Of a DNA stretch of 15,430 nt, positions 1 to 6,357 are shown piece by piece. The first letter of the stretch is position 1; every line of letters begins with the position of its first letter. The notes under the pieces are model-generated. The model did not search any database. It had not been told where the DNA came from and saw only the letters and a list, made by a program, of their open reading frames with translations. The translations under genes and the position numbers were made by a program. This stretch comes from an uncultured Terriglobus sp. (lineage in GTDB: Bacteria > Acidobacteriota > Terriglobia > Terriglobales > Acidobacteriaceae). The stretch lies in contig CALMRM010000138.1 in the NCBI GenBank assembly GCA_937871605.1, positions 230 to 15,659 on the forward strand, read 5' to 3'.

Positions 1-33
1 GAAGGTGGCACTCTACCGCTGAGTTATGCGCCC
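1..33 (-). tRNA. tRNA (5' half only, probably Val-CAC), cut by window edge
   Basis: Read on the minus strand, the sequence gives a 7-nt acceptor strand GGGCGCA, then TA, a D stem ACTC/GAGT around an AGCGGTA loop, G26, and the anticodon 5' stem CCACC followed by TTC. The last visible base is position 34, the first anticodon base, which is C. The GGGCGCA acceptor and the CCACC-TTC start are typical of bacterial tRNA-Val(CAC), but the other two anticodon bases lie outside the window. The tRNA identity is therefore inference; that it is a tRNA is clear from the fold. Confidence 0.85.
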
Positions 34-48
34 TCGGGTAGTGTTTCC

Positions 49-57
49 AACATACCA
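49..57 (-). promoter_or_regulatory. candidate extended -10 promoter element for the left-edge tRNA
   Basis: On the minus strand the sequence TGGTATGTT fits an extended -10 (TGnTATnnT). It lies 15 bases before the first base of the tRNA, so transcription would start about 9 bases upstream of the mature 5' end. A TGGACA at 76-81 resembles a -35 box, but the 21-bp spacing is too long for an ordinary sigma-70 promoter. Only the -10 element is supported. Confidence 0.35.
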
Positions 58-69
58 CGTCTGACGTCC

Positions 70-102
70 GGGCTCTGTCCAGATTCGAATCGGGGCTTTG
101 TC
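70..102. repeat. direct repeat flanking a palindrome upstream of the sigma factor gene
   Basis: GGGCTCTGTC (70-79) and GGGCTTTGTC (93-102) are a 10-bp direct repeat with one mismatch, 23 bp apart. Between them lies the perfect 10-bp palindrome GATTCGAATC (82-91). The block sits between the divergent tRNA and the sigma factor gene, where an operator would be expected, but nothing in the sequence proves a binding role. Confidence 0.5.
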
Positions 103-176
103 AGGGACGCGTGGCCGCTTCGTCGAGTGACCTTCGATGTGCTCCTCCACTATCATGGGAGGCGTTCAGGTACAGA

Positions 177-1055
177 ATGGCAGAGGAACGCGACAGGCGG
201 CGGACGACGGACTTGGAAGGCGACGCAGCATTGCCTGCCGCGAGTCTGCTTCGCCCTGCCGTGCAGGACGCTGACGACGACCACGCTGCACGTGAAGCCG
301 AGCTTAGAACAGATGCCGATCCAGAAGAGTTGAACGCCGAAGTGGATGGCACTTTGCCGCAACCTTCAGGCCAGGCACGGGTTGAAGCCTCCATGGGAAG
401 CATTGCGCTCGATCCCGGATACCTCATCTTGCACGACGGCACCGAAGTGCCGCAAGCAGCGACGCAGGCGGCGGCTAAGCCGTCGGAGACCGGCGACGCG
501 GACATGATGCTCCGCCTGAAGGCAGGCGAGTTGCAGTGCTTCGATTACCTGATGAATAAGTACCGGCGTCCCATGGTGCATTTTATGTTCCGCATGGTGC
601 ACAACCAGGCTGTTGCGGAGGAGATGGCGCAAGAGGTTTTTCTGCGTGTCTACCGCTCGCGCGAGACCTACCGGGCGGAGGCGCGTTTCAGCACGTGGCT
701 CTATCGCATTGCTACCAATTTGGCCGTCAACTACGCCCGAGACACCAGGAACGAGCGCATTGCGCCCAAGGTGATGCTGGACGAGCCCGATCCGGAGACG
801 GGTAGCCTGCACGACGTCGCGGATAGCACGCCCACGATAGAGTCAGACCTGCTGCGACAGGAACGGCTGCGTGCTATTAAACAGCACGTGCTTGCCCTGC
901 CAGAGCGGCAGCGCAACGCCGTGCTAATGCACAAATATCAAGACATGGATTACAAGGCGATTGGCGCTGTGTTGAAGCTCAGCGAATCGGCCACCAAGAG
1001 TCTGCTGTTTCGCGCGTACCAGACGTTGCGGGAGCGGCTGAAGGAATTTGTTTAG
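177..1055 (+). CDS. ECF-type RNA polymerase sigma factor (RpoE/sigma-24-like)
   Basis: This is a sigma-70-family extracytoplasmic-function factor that would direct RNA polymerase to a stress or envelope regulon. Numbered from the ATG at 177 (292 aa), region 2 is at about 121-191, with the polymerase-binding stretch EEMAQEVFLRVYRS at 148-161 followed by the STWLYRIATNLAVNYAR segment. Region 4 is at about 231-286, with the helix-turn-helix YKAIGAVLKLSESATKSLLFR. Regions 1.1 and 3 are absent, as expected for this group. The start is uncertain. GTG at 111 has AGGGA only 3 nt upstream. ATG at 177 has GGGAGG 14 nt upstream. ATG at 393 has no clear ribosome site but would give a more usual 220-aa protein and remove an acidic, low-complexity N-terminus. 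The anti-sigma candidate follows after 20 bp. Family assignment is firm; the regulon cannot be read from the window. Confidence 0.93.
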   Translation: MAEERDRRRTTDLEGDAALPAASLLRPAVQDADDDHAAREAELRTDADPEELNAEVDGTLPQPSGQARVEASMGSIALDPGYLILHDGTEVPQAATQAAAKPSETGDADMMLRLKAGELQCFDYLMNKYRRPMVHFMFRMVHNQAVAEEMAQEVFLRVYRSRETYRAEARFSTWLYRIATNLAVNYARDTRNERIAPKVMLDEPDPETGSLHDVADSTPTIESDLLRQERLRAIKQHVLALPERQRNAVLMHKYQDMDYKAIGAVLKLSESATKSLLFRAYQTLRERLKEFV

Positions 1056-1075
1056 GCACAAGCAGGAGGGTCCGT

Positions 1076-1498
1076 ATGTGGTTTCGTGAAAAACGGTCGA
1101 GCGGTGTTTCGGACGATGCCGCAATGCAGCAGATGCAGCAAGTAATGGCGTTACTGGACGAGTGGCAGGCGCCAGAGCCTTCGCCGTGGTTCGACGCGCG
1201 TATGATGGCTCGCTTTCGCGAAGAGCAACAGCGTGAGCCGGACGGACTGCTGGCACGGATGCGCGATCGCTGGCTGTACAACAGCAACTCGGCCCTGAAG
1301 CCCGCTATGGTGGGCGCACTCGCTGTGCTGATGGTGGCCGGTGGCGGTGGCTACTGGCAGGCGCTCCATGCCCATGCCACCCAGCCCACCGTGTCTGCTG
1401 CAGTGCATGACTTGCAGGTGATGGATAGCAACGATCAGACCATTCAAGTGATGGGCCAGTTGCTGGACGATGCCGACGACGGGCCGCCACAGAGCTAA
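1076..1498 (+). CDS. probable membrane-anchored anti-sigma factor (zinc-free)
   Basis: A 140-aa protein encoded 20 bp after the sigma factor gene, with a strong ribosome site AGGAGGG at 1064-1070, 5 nt before the ATG. Residues 1-65 are hydrophilic, predicted helical and cytoplasmic (LLDEWQAPEPSPWFDARM at about 26-43). One hydrophobic segment at about 77-96 (GALAVLMVAGGGGYW) would cross the inner membrane. The C-terminal 45 residues are acidic and probably periplasmic. Size, topology and position suit a sigma-binding anti-sigma factor. It has no cysteine at all, so it cannot carry the HxxxCxxC zinc motif of ZAS anti-sigma factors, and I see no recognisable sigma-binding domain. The role is inferred from gene order. 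Confidence 0.75.
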   Translation: MWFREKRSSGVSDDAAMQQMQQVMALLDEWQAPEPSPWFDARMMARFREEQQREPDGLLARMRDRWLYNSNSALKPAMVGALAVLMVAGGGGYWQALHAHATQPTVSAAVHDLQVMDSNDQTIQVMGQLLDDADDGPPQS

Positions 1499-1570
1499 CG
1501 CCGGGATGCGTTATGCTTGGCTCAATCCAGATACTTAACTCTCTGCCCTGCTGATTCTTTTCTCTTGCCT

Positions 1571-2194
1571 ATGAACGTGCACGCCATAACCCGCAGCTTG
1601 CCATGCCGGCTCCGGCTGCCCGCACTGCTGCTTTTCTGCGGAAGCGCCATGGCGTCAGCTGCCCAGGCTGACAGACATCCAGCACCTATCGTACGTATGC
1701 CGTCTGCCGCACCACGACCGTCTGGCCAGCCAGGCACTCGGCCCAATGCAGTCCCTCGGGGCGCACATCTCGGCCAATGGATGCAGCAGCACAACAGCCT
1801 TTCTCCGCAGCAACAGCAGAAAGCGTTGGAGCACGAACCTGGCTTTAACCAGTTGCCGCAGCAAACCCAGCAGCGCATGATGCAGCGGCTTGACCGGCTG
1901 AACAGCATGCCGGAACAGAAGCGCGACCGTGTCATCTCTCGCAGCGAAGCGCTGGAACAGATGACGCCGCAGCAGCGCGGCAGCGTACGCAATGCCATGG
2001 GACAACTCGGCGCTTTGCCGCAGGACCGCCGGCGCCAGGTAGCACGCTCGTTTCGAGAGTTACGCAACCTGCCGCCGGATCAGCGCAACTCCGTCCTGAA
2101 TTCGCCAGAGTACCGGCAGCAGTTCTCAGACGAGGAACGTGGAACGCTCGGTAACCTGCTGTCCGTCGGACCACTGCTGCCGCCGAATCGCTAA
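1571..2194 (+). CDS. exported DUF3106-type repeat protein
   Basis: Third gene of the sigma/anti-sigma cluster, starting 72 bp after the anti-sigma stop. ATG 1571 is chosen because it directly precedes a basic-hydrophobic signal peptide (residues 1-33, probable cleavage after AQA). An upstream TTG at 1517 would bury that signal. No ribosome site is visible. Residues 35-70 are Pro/Arg-rich and probably disordered. From residue 77 the protein is a tandem of 18-residue units, each opening with L/M-x-P or a similar turn followed by a Gln/Arg-rich amphipathic helix; this is the hallmark of DUF3106. The length is 207 aa. DUF3106 has no established biochemical role. A periplasmic location and placement after an ECF sigma pair suggest an envelope-stress sensor or chaperone-like partner, which is inference. 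Confidence 0.82.
   Translation: MNVHAITRSLPCRLRLPALLLFCGSAMASAAQADRHPAPIVRMPSAAPRPSGQPGTRPNAVPRGAHLGQWMQQHNSLSPQQQQKALEHEPGFNQLPQQTQQRMMQRLDRLNSMPEQKRDRVISRSEALEQMTPQQRGSVRNAMGQLGALPQDRRRQVARSFRELRNLPPDQRNSVLNSPEYRQQFSDEERGTLGNLLSVGPLLPPNR
1799..2191 (+). repeat. 54-bp coding repeat: seven 18-residue units plus a truncated eighth
   Basis: In the DUF3106 protein the unit openings fall at residues 77, 95, 113, 131, 149, 167 and 185: LSPQQ, LPQQT, MPEQK, MTPQQ, LPQDR, LPPDQ and FSDEE. The spacing is exactly 18 residues each time. An eighth opening, LPPNR at 203-207, ends the protein. DNA identity between units is low, so this is an old repeat kept at protein level. Eighteen residues match five alpha-helical turns, so a helical-hairpin array is likely. 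Confidence 0.85.
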
Positions 2195-2426
2195 CCGTCA
2201 CCGCTGCTCGTGCAAGTTGACGGGGCACGGCAGACGCAGTACTGTACAGCCATGACCCCTAGCGTTCAGACCTGTTGTTGCCGCAGCCGCACTTAAGCGT
2301 GCTCCGGGTCTGACACTGCCGTTGTCTGTTCCGCCACGCGCCTTGTTCGCCTGGCGCTATGAATGCCCACAGCCTTGCGAATGACGCCACCCCTCTGTTC
2401 GGCGCATCTACTCCCAAGGACTGCTG

Positions 2427-3698
2427 ATGACCCTTCTCCGAATCGCTGCTTCCCTTCTTGCCCTCTCCTTTCCAGCTGTAACGGTAGCCCAACTTCCACC
2501 TCGACACTGGACAGGGACGGCGGCGGTGGTCAACAACGACTCGAACAAGGGTGCAGCGGTGCCGGTGCAGCTGGACCTGTCAGCGCCAGCCAAAGACGGC
2601 AGCATCGTAGGCACCTTTGTGAACGGGCCGGAGCGTTCTGCGTCCACCAGCGGCACGCTCACAGGGTCACACCTCATTTTGCACTTTCGTTCCTTCGCGC
2701 GCACGCTGGAAGGTGACATCCAGGGCGATACACTGCATGCGACCTTTTCAGGAGCGCGCATCAAGCCCTGGCCAGTAGAGCTGCACGTGACTCGGGATGG
2801 CAAGCCTCAAACAACCTTCGTGGCAGCGAAGACCGGATCAAGCGCAACCATCAACGGAAACTGGGAGATCGCAGGCAAATCATCCAAAGGCGAATCTGCG
2901 TGGACGATGCATGTGGAGCCGTATGCCGGGAACGGTGAAATCCGTGCCGTTATCCAGCATGTGGATGGGGACAGTGGAGCGCTCTATGGTCGCTTCGACG
3001 AAGCCACGGGCGCATACCGCGTAAGCCGCTTTGCGGATTCAGGCGCAACCATCTATGCCCTCAAACCAGAGGCAGACGGCACGCTACGCGTAACCAACCT
3101 TCGCGACACTGACGAATCCAATCTGGCACGCCGCCCTGCGGAAGCACGTAAGGCAAATCTGGCACCGCCGACCGCCAGCACAGAGCAGACCACGATCAAA
3201 GACCCCGCAGAGCCACTCCAGTTCTCCGGCCCGAATCTCGCAGGCACAATCGTCAGCAGCACCGATCAGCAGTTCCGCGGCAAGGTGGTGATCGTGGCAA
3301 TCGGCGGCAGCTGGTGCCCGAACTGCCACGATGAAGCGCCGTTTCTCGTCGACCTGTATAGCAAGTACCATGCAAGCGGCCTGGAGATAGTCGATCTCTC
3401 CTTTGAGGAGGGCGATCAACTCAAGAACCCTGAACGGCTAGGTGCTTTTGTGACCAGGTACCACATTCCGTACCCTGTGCTACTCATGGGCACACCGGAT
3501 GACTTGCACGAGAAGCTGCCGCAGGGCAAGAACCTGAACAGCTGGCCCACTACCTTCTTTGTCGGGCGAGATGGCCTGGTAAAGGAAACGCATGCCGGCT
3601 TTTCCGGCCCTGCCACGGGAGAGGCAAACAGCAAGCTGAAGGTTGAGGTGTCTGCCCTGGTGGAGCGGCTCTTGAGCCAGCAGGTAGCGTCTCGCTAG
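2427..3698 (+). CDS. exported protein with C-terminal TlpA-like thioredoxin domain
   Basis: A 423-aa protein with ribosome site AAGGA at 2416-2420, 6 nt before the ATG. Residues 1-21 form a signal peptide ending VAQ. Residues about 25-250 are beta-rich and unassigned; two similar halves seem possible (TGTAAVVNNDS... and INGNWEIAG...). Residues about 265-415 form a TlpA/ResA-type thioredoxin fold: GKVVIVAIGGSW leads into W296-C297-P298-N299-C300, and the conserved cis-proline is P374 in SWPTTFF. Such domains act in the periplasm as thiol reductants, often in cytochrome c maturation. The neighbouring minus-strand genes are hemA and a CcsA/HemX-like gene, which makes a haem-protein role attractive but unproven. 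The gene lies 232 bp after the DUF3106 gene, so it probably has its own promoter; I could not identify one. Confidence 0.87.
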   Translation: MTLLRIAASLLALSFPAVTVAQLPPRHWTGTAAVVNNDSNKGAAVPVQLDLSAPAKDGSIVGTFVNGPERSASTSGTLTGSHLILHFRSFARTLEGDIQGDTLHATFSGARIKPWPVELHVTRDGKPQTTFVAAKTGSSATINGNWEIAGKSSKGESAWTMHVEPYAGNGEIRAVIQHVDGDSGALYGRFDEATGAYRVSRFADSGATIYALKPEADGTLRVTNLRDTDESNLARRPAEARKANLAPPTASTEQTTIKDPAEPLQFSGPNLAGTIVSSTDQQFRGKVVIVAIGGSWCPNCHDEAPFLVDLYSKYHASGLEIVDLSFEEGDQLKNPERLGAFVTRYHIPYPVLLMGTPDDLHEKLPQGKNLNSWPTTFFVGRDGLVKETHAGFSGPATGEANSKLKVEVSALVERLLSQQVASR

Positions 3699-3712
3699 GC
3701 ACCAGACGCGAG
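3687..3712 (+). terminator. weak hairpin over the TlpA-like gene stop codon
   Basis: GCGTCT (3687-3692) pairs with AGACGC (3704-3709), with the stop codon in the 11-nt loop. An overlapping alternative pairs CTCGC (3691-3695) with GCGAG (3708-3712). Only three T residues follow. It lies at the convergent boundary with hemA, where a terminator would be expected, but it is weak. Confidence 0.3.
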
Positions 3713-3727
3713 TTTCATGCCTTTTGT

Positions 3728-4981
3728 CTAGGGGCGCGTACGAGAAAAAAGCCGTTGGATTACAGCCAGCGTGTGGGCATCGCCCTCGTTCGCGCTCTGC
3801 CGCATGCCGGTCAGCGGAGCGTGCAGAAACTTGTTCATCAGTGACCGTGTAAGTGCGTCCACGGCTTCCTGCTGCTGCGGCGACAAGTCGGCCAGCCTGG
3901 CACGAGTGCGGTCCAGTTCCGCCAGCCGCAGCTGTTCCGCATGCTGCTGCAGCGAGAGGATGCCGGGCACCGCGTCCAGTGACTGCAGCCGCCGCTGAAA
4001 GCGGTCTACCTCTGCCGAAACGATGCGCTCCGCCGCCGCCGCGCCTTCTGCCCGGGCCGACAAGTTGCTCGCTGCAACCTGCTGCAGGTCGTCGATGGAG
4101 TACACAAAGGCACCCTCCACCCGATTGACGGAGGGGTCCACGTCGCGGGGAACGGCAATGTCAATGAAGAAGACGGGCCGCCCTCGCCGCTTCTGCAGAA
4201 TGACCTGTGCCTTTGGCACGTCGAACAGGTGCTCGCGCGCGCCCGTACTGGTGACGATGATGTCGGCCTTGGGTGCGTGCTGCTGCAGGTCTGCAAACGG
4301 CACGGCAAGGCCGTGAAACTGCTCAGCCAAGCGCTGTGCACGCTCTGGGGTACGATTGGCCACCAGCAGGGCGTTCGCACCCTGCCCCATCAGGTGCCGG
4401 GCGGCCAACTCGCTCATCTTGCCCGCGCCCACCAGCAGCACCTGCTTGCCCTTCAGCGAGCCGAAGATCTGCTTGGCCAGGTCTGCTGCGACGGATGCAA
4501 TCGATACCGTGGACGAACCGATCTCCGTCTCCGTGCGCACTTTCTTCGCGACAGTAAATGCCGATTGCAGCAGCCGCTCCAGCGTGGTAGAAACGCCGCC
4601 TACCTCGCGTGCAATGGAGTAGCTTTCCTTCACCTGGCCCAGAATCTGCGGCTCGCCCACCACCATGCTGTCCAGTGACGAAGCGACCCGGAACAGGTGC
4701 CGCACCGCGTCCCCGTCGCGGTACTCATACAGGTGCGGGTTCAGTGTGGCGGGCTCAACGGCAAAGTAGTGCGACAGAAAGCCCCGCAGGTCGCTGGCAC
4801 TCTCATGCTCCGTCAGCAGCTCCACGCGGTTGCAGGTGGACAGGATAAGACCCTCGCGTACGCCCGGGTAGTGCACCAGCGACCGCGTCGCCTCCGCCAG
4901 CCGTTCCTGCGGTATGGCCAGGCGTTCCCGCACATCGATGGGTGCGCTGTTGTGGTTGACACCCAGCAGGGACAGGCTCAC
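3728..4981 (-). CDS. hemA: glutamyl-tRNA reductase
   Basis: HemA reduces glutamyl-tRNA(Glu) with NADPH to glutamate-1-semialdehyde, the first committed step of C5-pathway tetrapyrrole synthesis in the cytoplasm. The GTG at 4981 gives 417 aa, the usual length, and puts the catalytic cysteine of LSTCNRVEL exactly at residue 50, as in characterised enzymes. The N-terminal LLGVNHNSAPIDVRE (5-19) and the SLDSMVVGEPQILGQVK block (102-118) are family signatures. The NADPH site is VLLVGAGKM (181-189). The C-terminal helical dimerisation region covers about 320-417. The upstream open frame to 5134 overlaps the preceding gene in another frame and is not the real N-terminus. The start overlaps the CcsA/HemX-like stop as GTGA, so translational coupling is likely. 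hemC and other haem genes are not in the window. Confidence 0.97.
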   Translation of the reverse strand: MSLSLLGVNHNSAPIDVRERLAIPQERLAEATRSLVHYPGVREGLILSTCNRVELLTEHESASDLRGFLSHYFAVEPATLNPHLYEYRDGDAVRHLFRVASSLDSMVVGEPQILGQVKESYSIAREVGGVSTTLERLLQSAFTVAKKVRTETEIGSSTVSIASVAADLAKQIFGSLKGKQVLLVGAGKMSELAARHLMGQGANALLVANRTPERAQRLAEQFHGLAVPFADLQQHAPKADIIVTSTGAREHLFDVPKAQVILQKRRGRPVFFIDIAVPRDVDPSVNRVEGAFVYSIDDLQQVAASNLSARAEGAAAAERIVSAEVDRFQRRLQSLDAVPGILSLQQHAEQLRLAELDRTRARLADLSPQQQEAVDALTRSLMNKFLHAPLTGMRQSANEGDAHTLAVIQRLFSRTRP

Positions 4982-5796
4982 GGCCGGCCCGCAAACTGGT
5001 GGACGGAAGACACCTGGTTGGCCGACCACACCACAAGCATGATGAAGAACACAAAGGACGACAGCCATACCGCCCGTCGCCCGCGGAGTCCACTGGATCG
5101 CCGAATCGCAATCATGGCGACATAGGCGATCCACATGGCAAAGGACAGCAGCACTTTGGGATCACGAAAGTAGGACGCACCGTACGTCACCTGGGCTAGC
5201 GCGGAGCCGATCAGCAGGCCCGCCGTCATGCAGGGCAGACCCACCAGCAATGACTTCAGCGCGATCTGGTCTGTCGTCTCGAGCGGCGGCAATCGGGACA
5301 GCAGGCCCCTGCGCGTTCGCGCCTTTAACCGATTCTCCTGGATTAGGTACAGCACGCTGGCCAACACGCTGACGCACAACGCCGCATACGCCGCCAGCAG
5401 CAGGCCAATATGCAGCCACAGCCAGGCGGAGTGCAGCAGTGGCTCATCCAACTGCCGACGTCCCGGGGCAAACGCAGGCATTAGGCCCAGCAGAAAGACC
5501 GTGGGCAGCAGCACAACTCCGACGGTCAAGGTGCGGTACCACGCGTAGACCACCAGAAACGCAGCTGCGAGCAGCAACGCCAGCACAGCCTGTACCTCGC
5601 TCGCACTCACCGGCACAAAGTGGTGCGCAGCATTCAGCATCTCTGCTACCGAGACAAAGTGGAACAGCAGCGCCGCTACTGCAGCGGGAATCGCAACCAG
5701 CCTCCAGCGTGGCCGGCTGTACAGCACAGCGGGCAGCACGGCGAGGGACGAAATGCCGTACAGGATGACTGCGAGTTTGAGCCAAAGGACCGACAT
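4978..5796 (-). CDS. CcsA/HemX-like multipass membrane protein
   Basis: A 272-aa integral membrane protein with about eight hydrophobic segments (roughly 5-25, 32-50, 66-84, 90-106, 125-150, 188-203, 215-232 and 243-260). ATG 5796 is chosen because it opens directly into the first segment (MSVLWLKLAVILYG). The GTG at 5880 would add a non-conserved polar tail. No ribosome site is obvious. Histidines in LLFHFVSVAEMLNAAHHF and in WLWLHIGLLLAAY are where this superfamily places haem-associated histidines. The region matching the WxWDPKE signature of true CcsA/ResC reads YGASYFRDPK (205-214), so the tryptophan-rich motif is reduced. That favours HemX, the partner usually found beside hemA and implicated in controlling HemA level, over a cytochrome c haem lyase. 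Its stop overlaps the hemA start. Confidence 0.85.
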   Translation of the reverse strand: MSVLWLKLAVILYGISSLAVLPAVLYSRPRWRLVAIPAAVAALLFHFVSVAEMLNAAHHFVPVSASEVQAVLALLLAAAFLVVYAWYRTLTVGVVLLPTVFLLGLMPAFAPGRRQLDEPLLHSAWLWLHIGLLLAAYAALCVSVLASVLYLIQENRLKARTRRGLLSRLPPLETTDQIALKSLLVGLPCMTAGLLIGSALAQVTYGASYFRDPKVLLSFAMWIAYVAMIAIRRSSGLRGRRAVWLSSFVFFIMLVVWSANQVSSVHQFAGRP

Positions 5797-5843
5797 AGGG
5801 ACTGTTGTGCATGGGCGGCCGCACGTGAACCCGCCAAACTTCA

Positions 5844-5849
5844 AGTATA
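5844..5849 (-). promoter_or_regulatory. candidate -10 box for the hemX/ccsA-hemA operon
   Basis: On the minus strand TATACT matches five of six bases of the sigma-70 -10 consensus and would give a leader of about 41 nt before the ATG at 5796. No TTGACA-like box is visible 16-18 bp upstream. The call therefore rests on one element and on position. Confidence 0.3.
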
Positions 5850-6018
5850 AATTCAGCCTGGCAGTACCCCGCCTTGCCACTGGCCGCTATCCGGCGGTAA
5901 CGGCACGCAGTTCACTTCTGCTCTGTCGAAAAATCGCAGAGGGAAGCACACCTTCACCGGGAACTGCATCCCACGCAGTGACAGGGTCACCAAGGACCCA
6001 GGATGGGAGAAAAACAAC

Positions 6019-6294
6019 ATGGCGTCCATTTTCGAAGGCGACAATCGGGTTCACGCTGGGCAAGCACGTGAAGGTGCAACCACGGCATACATTGAAAGCT
6101 ACACTTCCAAGATTCCCAGCGGTATCTTTCTGTCCGCTGCATTGGCTTCGATCACGGCATCGCTGATCTTGAAGGCCGCCAAACGAGGCGAAGAGGCCCT
6201 CTTTGTGGGCCAGTGGGTCGCGCCATTTTTGATCCTTGGTCTGTACAACAAGATGATCAAGCAGCACGGTTCCGACGCAGACACCCGCTCCTAA
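6019..6294 (+). CDS. small two-helix membrane protein of unknown function
   Basis: A 91-aa protein with ribosome site GGGAG at 6005-6009, 9 nt before the ATG. The first 30 residues are polar (IESYTSKIPSG leads into the membrane part). Hydrophobic segments at about 34-52 (GIFLSAALASITASLIL) and 60-79 (ALFVGQWVAPFLILGLY) should form a membrane hairpin, followed by a short polar tail. I do not recognise a functional family. The YTSKIPSG and FVGQWVAPFLILGLYNK stretches look like a conserved small protein I associate with acidobacterial genomes, which is memory and not a search result. It stands alone: divergent from the HemX-like gene, with 63 bp to mutS, from which a hairpin separates it. In the 222-bp divergent spacer I see short inverted repeats (GTGAC-AGG-GTCAC at 5978-5990) but no convincing plus-strand promoter. 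Confidence 0.8.
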   Translation: MASIFEGDNRVHAGQAREGATTAYIESYTSKIPSGIFLSAALASITASLILKAAKRGEEALFVGQWVAPFLILGLYNKMIKQHGSDADTRS

Positions 6295-6318
6295 GCCCCA
6301 CTCCCGGTTTATCCTCTG

Positions 6319-6352
6319 AACGCCAGCCTGCCATTCCCGGTATGCTGGCGTT
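6319..6352 (+). terminator. 9-bp hairpin between the small membrane protein gene and mutS
   Basis: AACGCCAGC (6319-6327) pairs perfectly with GCTGGCGTT (6344-6352) around a 16-nt loop. Four or five T/U residues occur at and just after the 3' arm (GTTTAACC), so it could end transcription of the small gene. It finishes 5 nt before the mutS ATG, so in a transcript reading through it would occupy the mutS ribosome-binding region. Confidence 0.45.
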
Positions 6353-6357
6353 TAACC

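Noticed and set aside
82..91. GATTCGAATC as the T-arm of a decayed tRNA
   Set aside because: It resembles a T loop, but the flanking five bases do not pair on either strand and no other tRNA arms are present. It is better explained as a palindrome within a direct repeat.
2195..2223. Inverted repeat CCGTCA/TGACGG just after the DUF3106 stop as a terminator
   Set aside because: The stem is only 6 bp with a 17-nt loop and no T tract on the plus strand; too weak to call.
4982..5134. N-terminal extension of hemA to 5134
   Set aside because: It overlaps the CcsA/HemX-like coding region in another frame. Starting at GTG 4981 gives the family length and puts the catalytic cysteine at residue 50.
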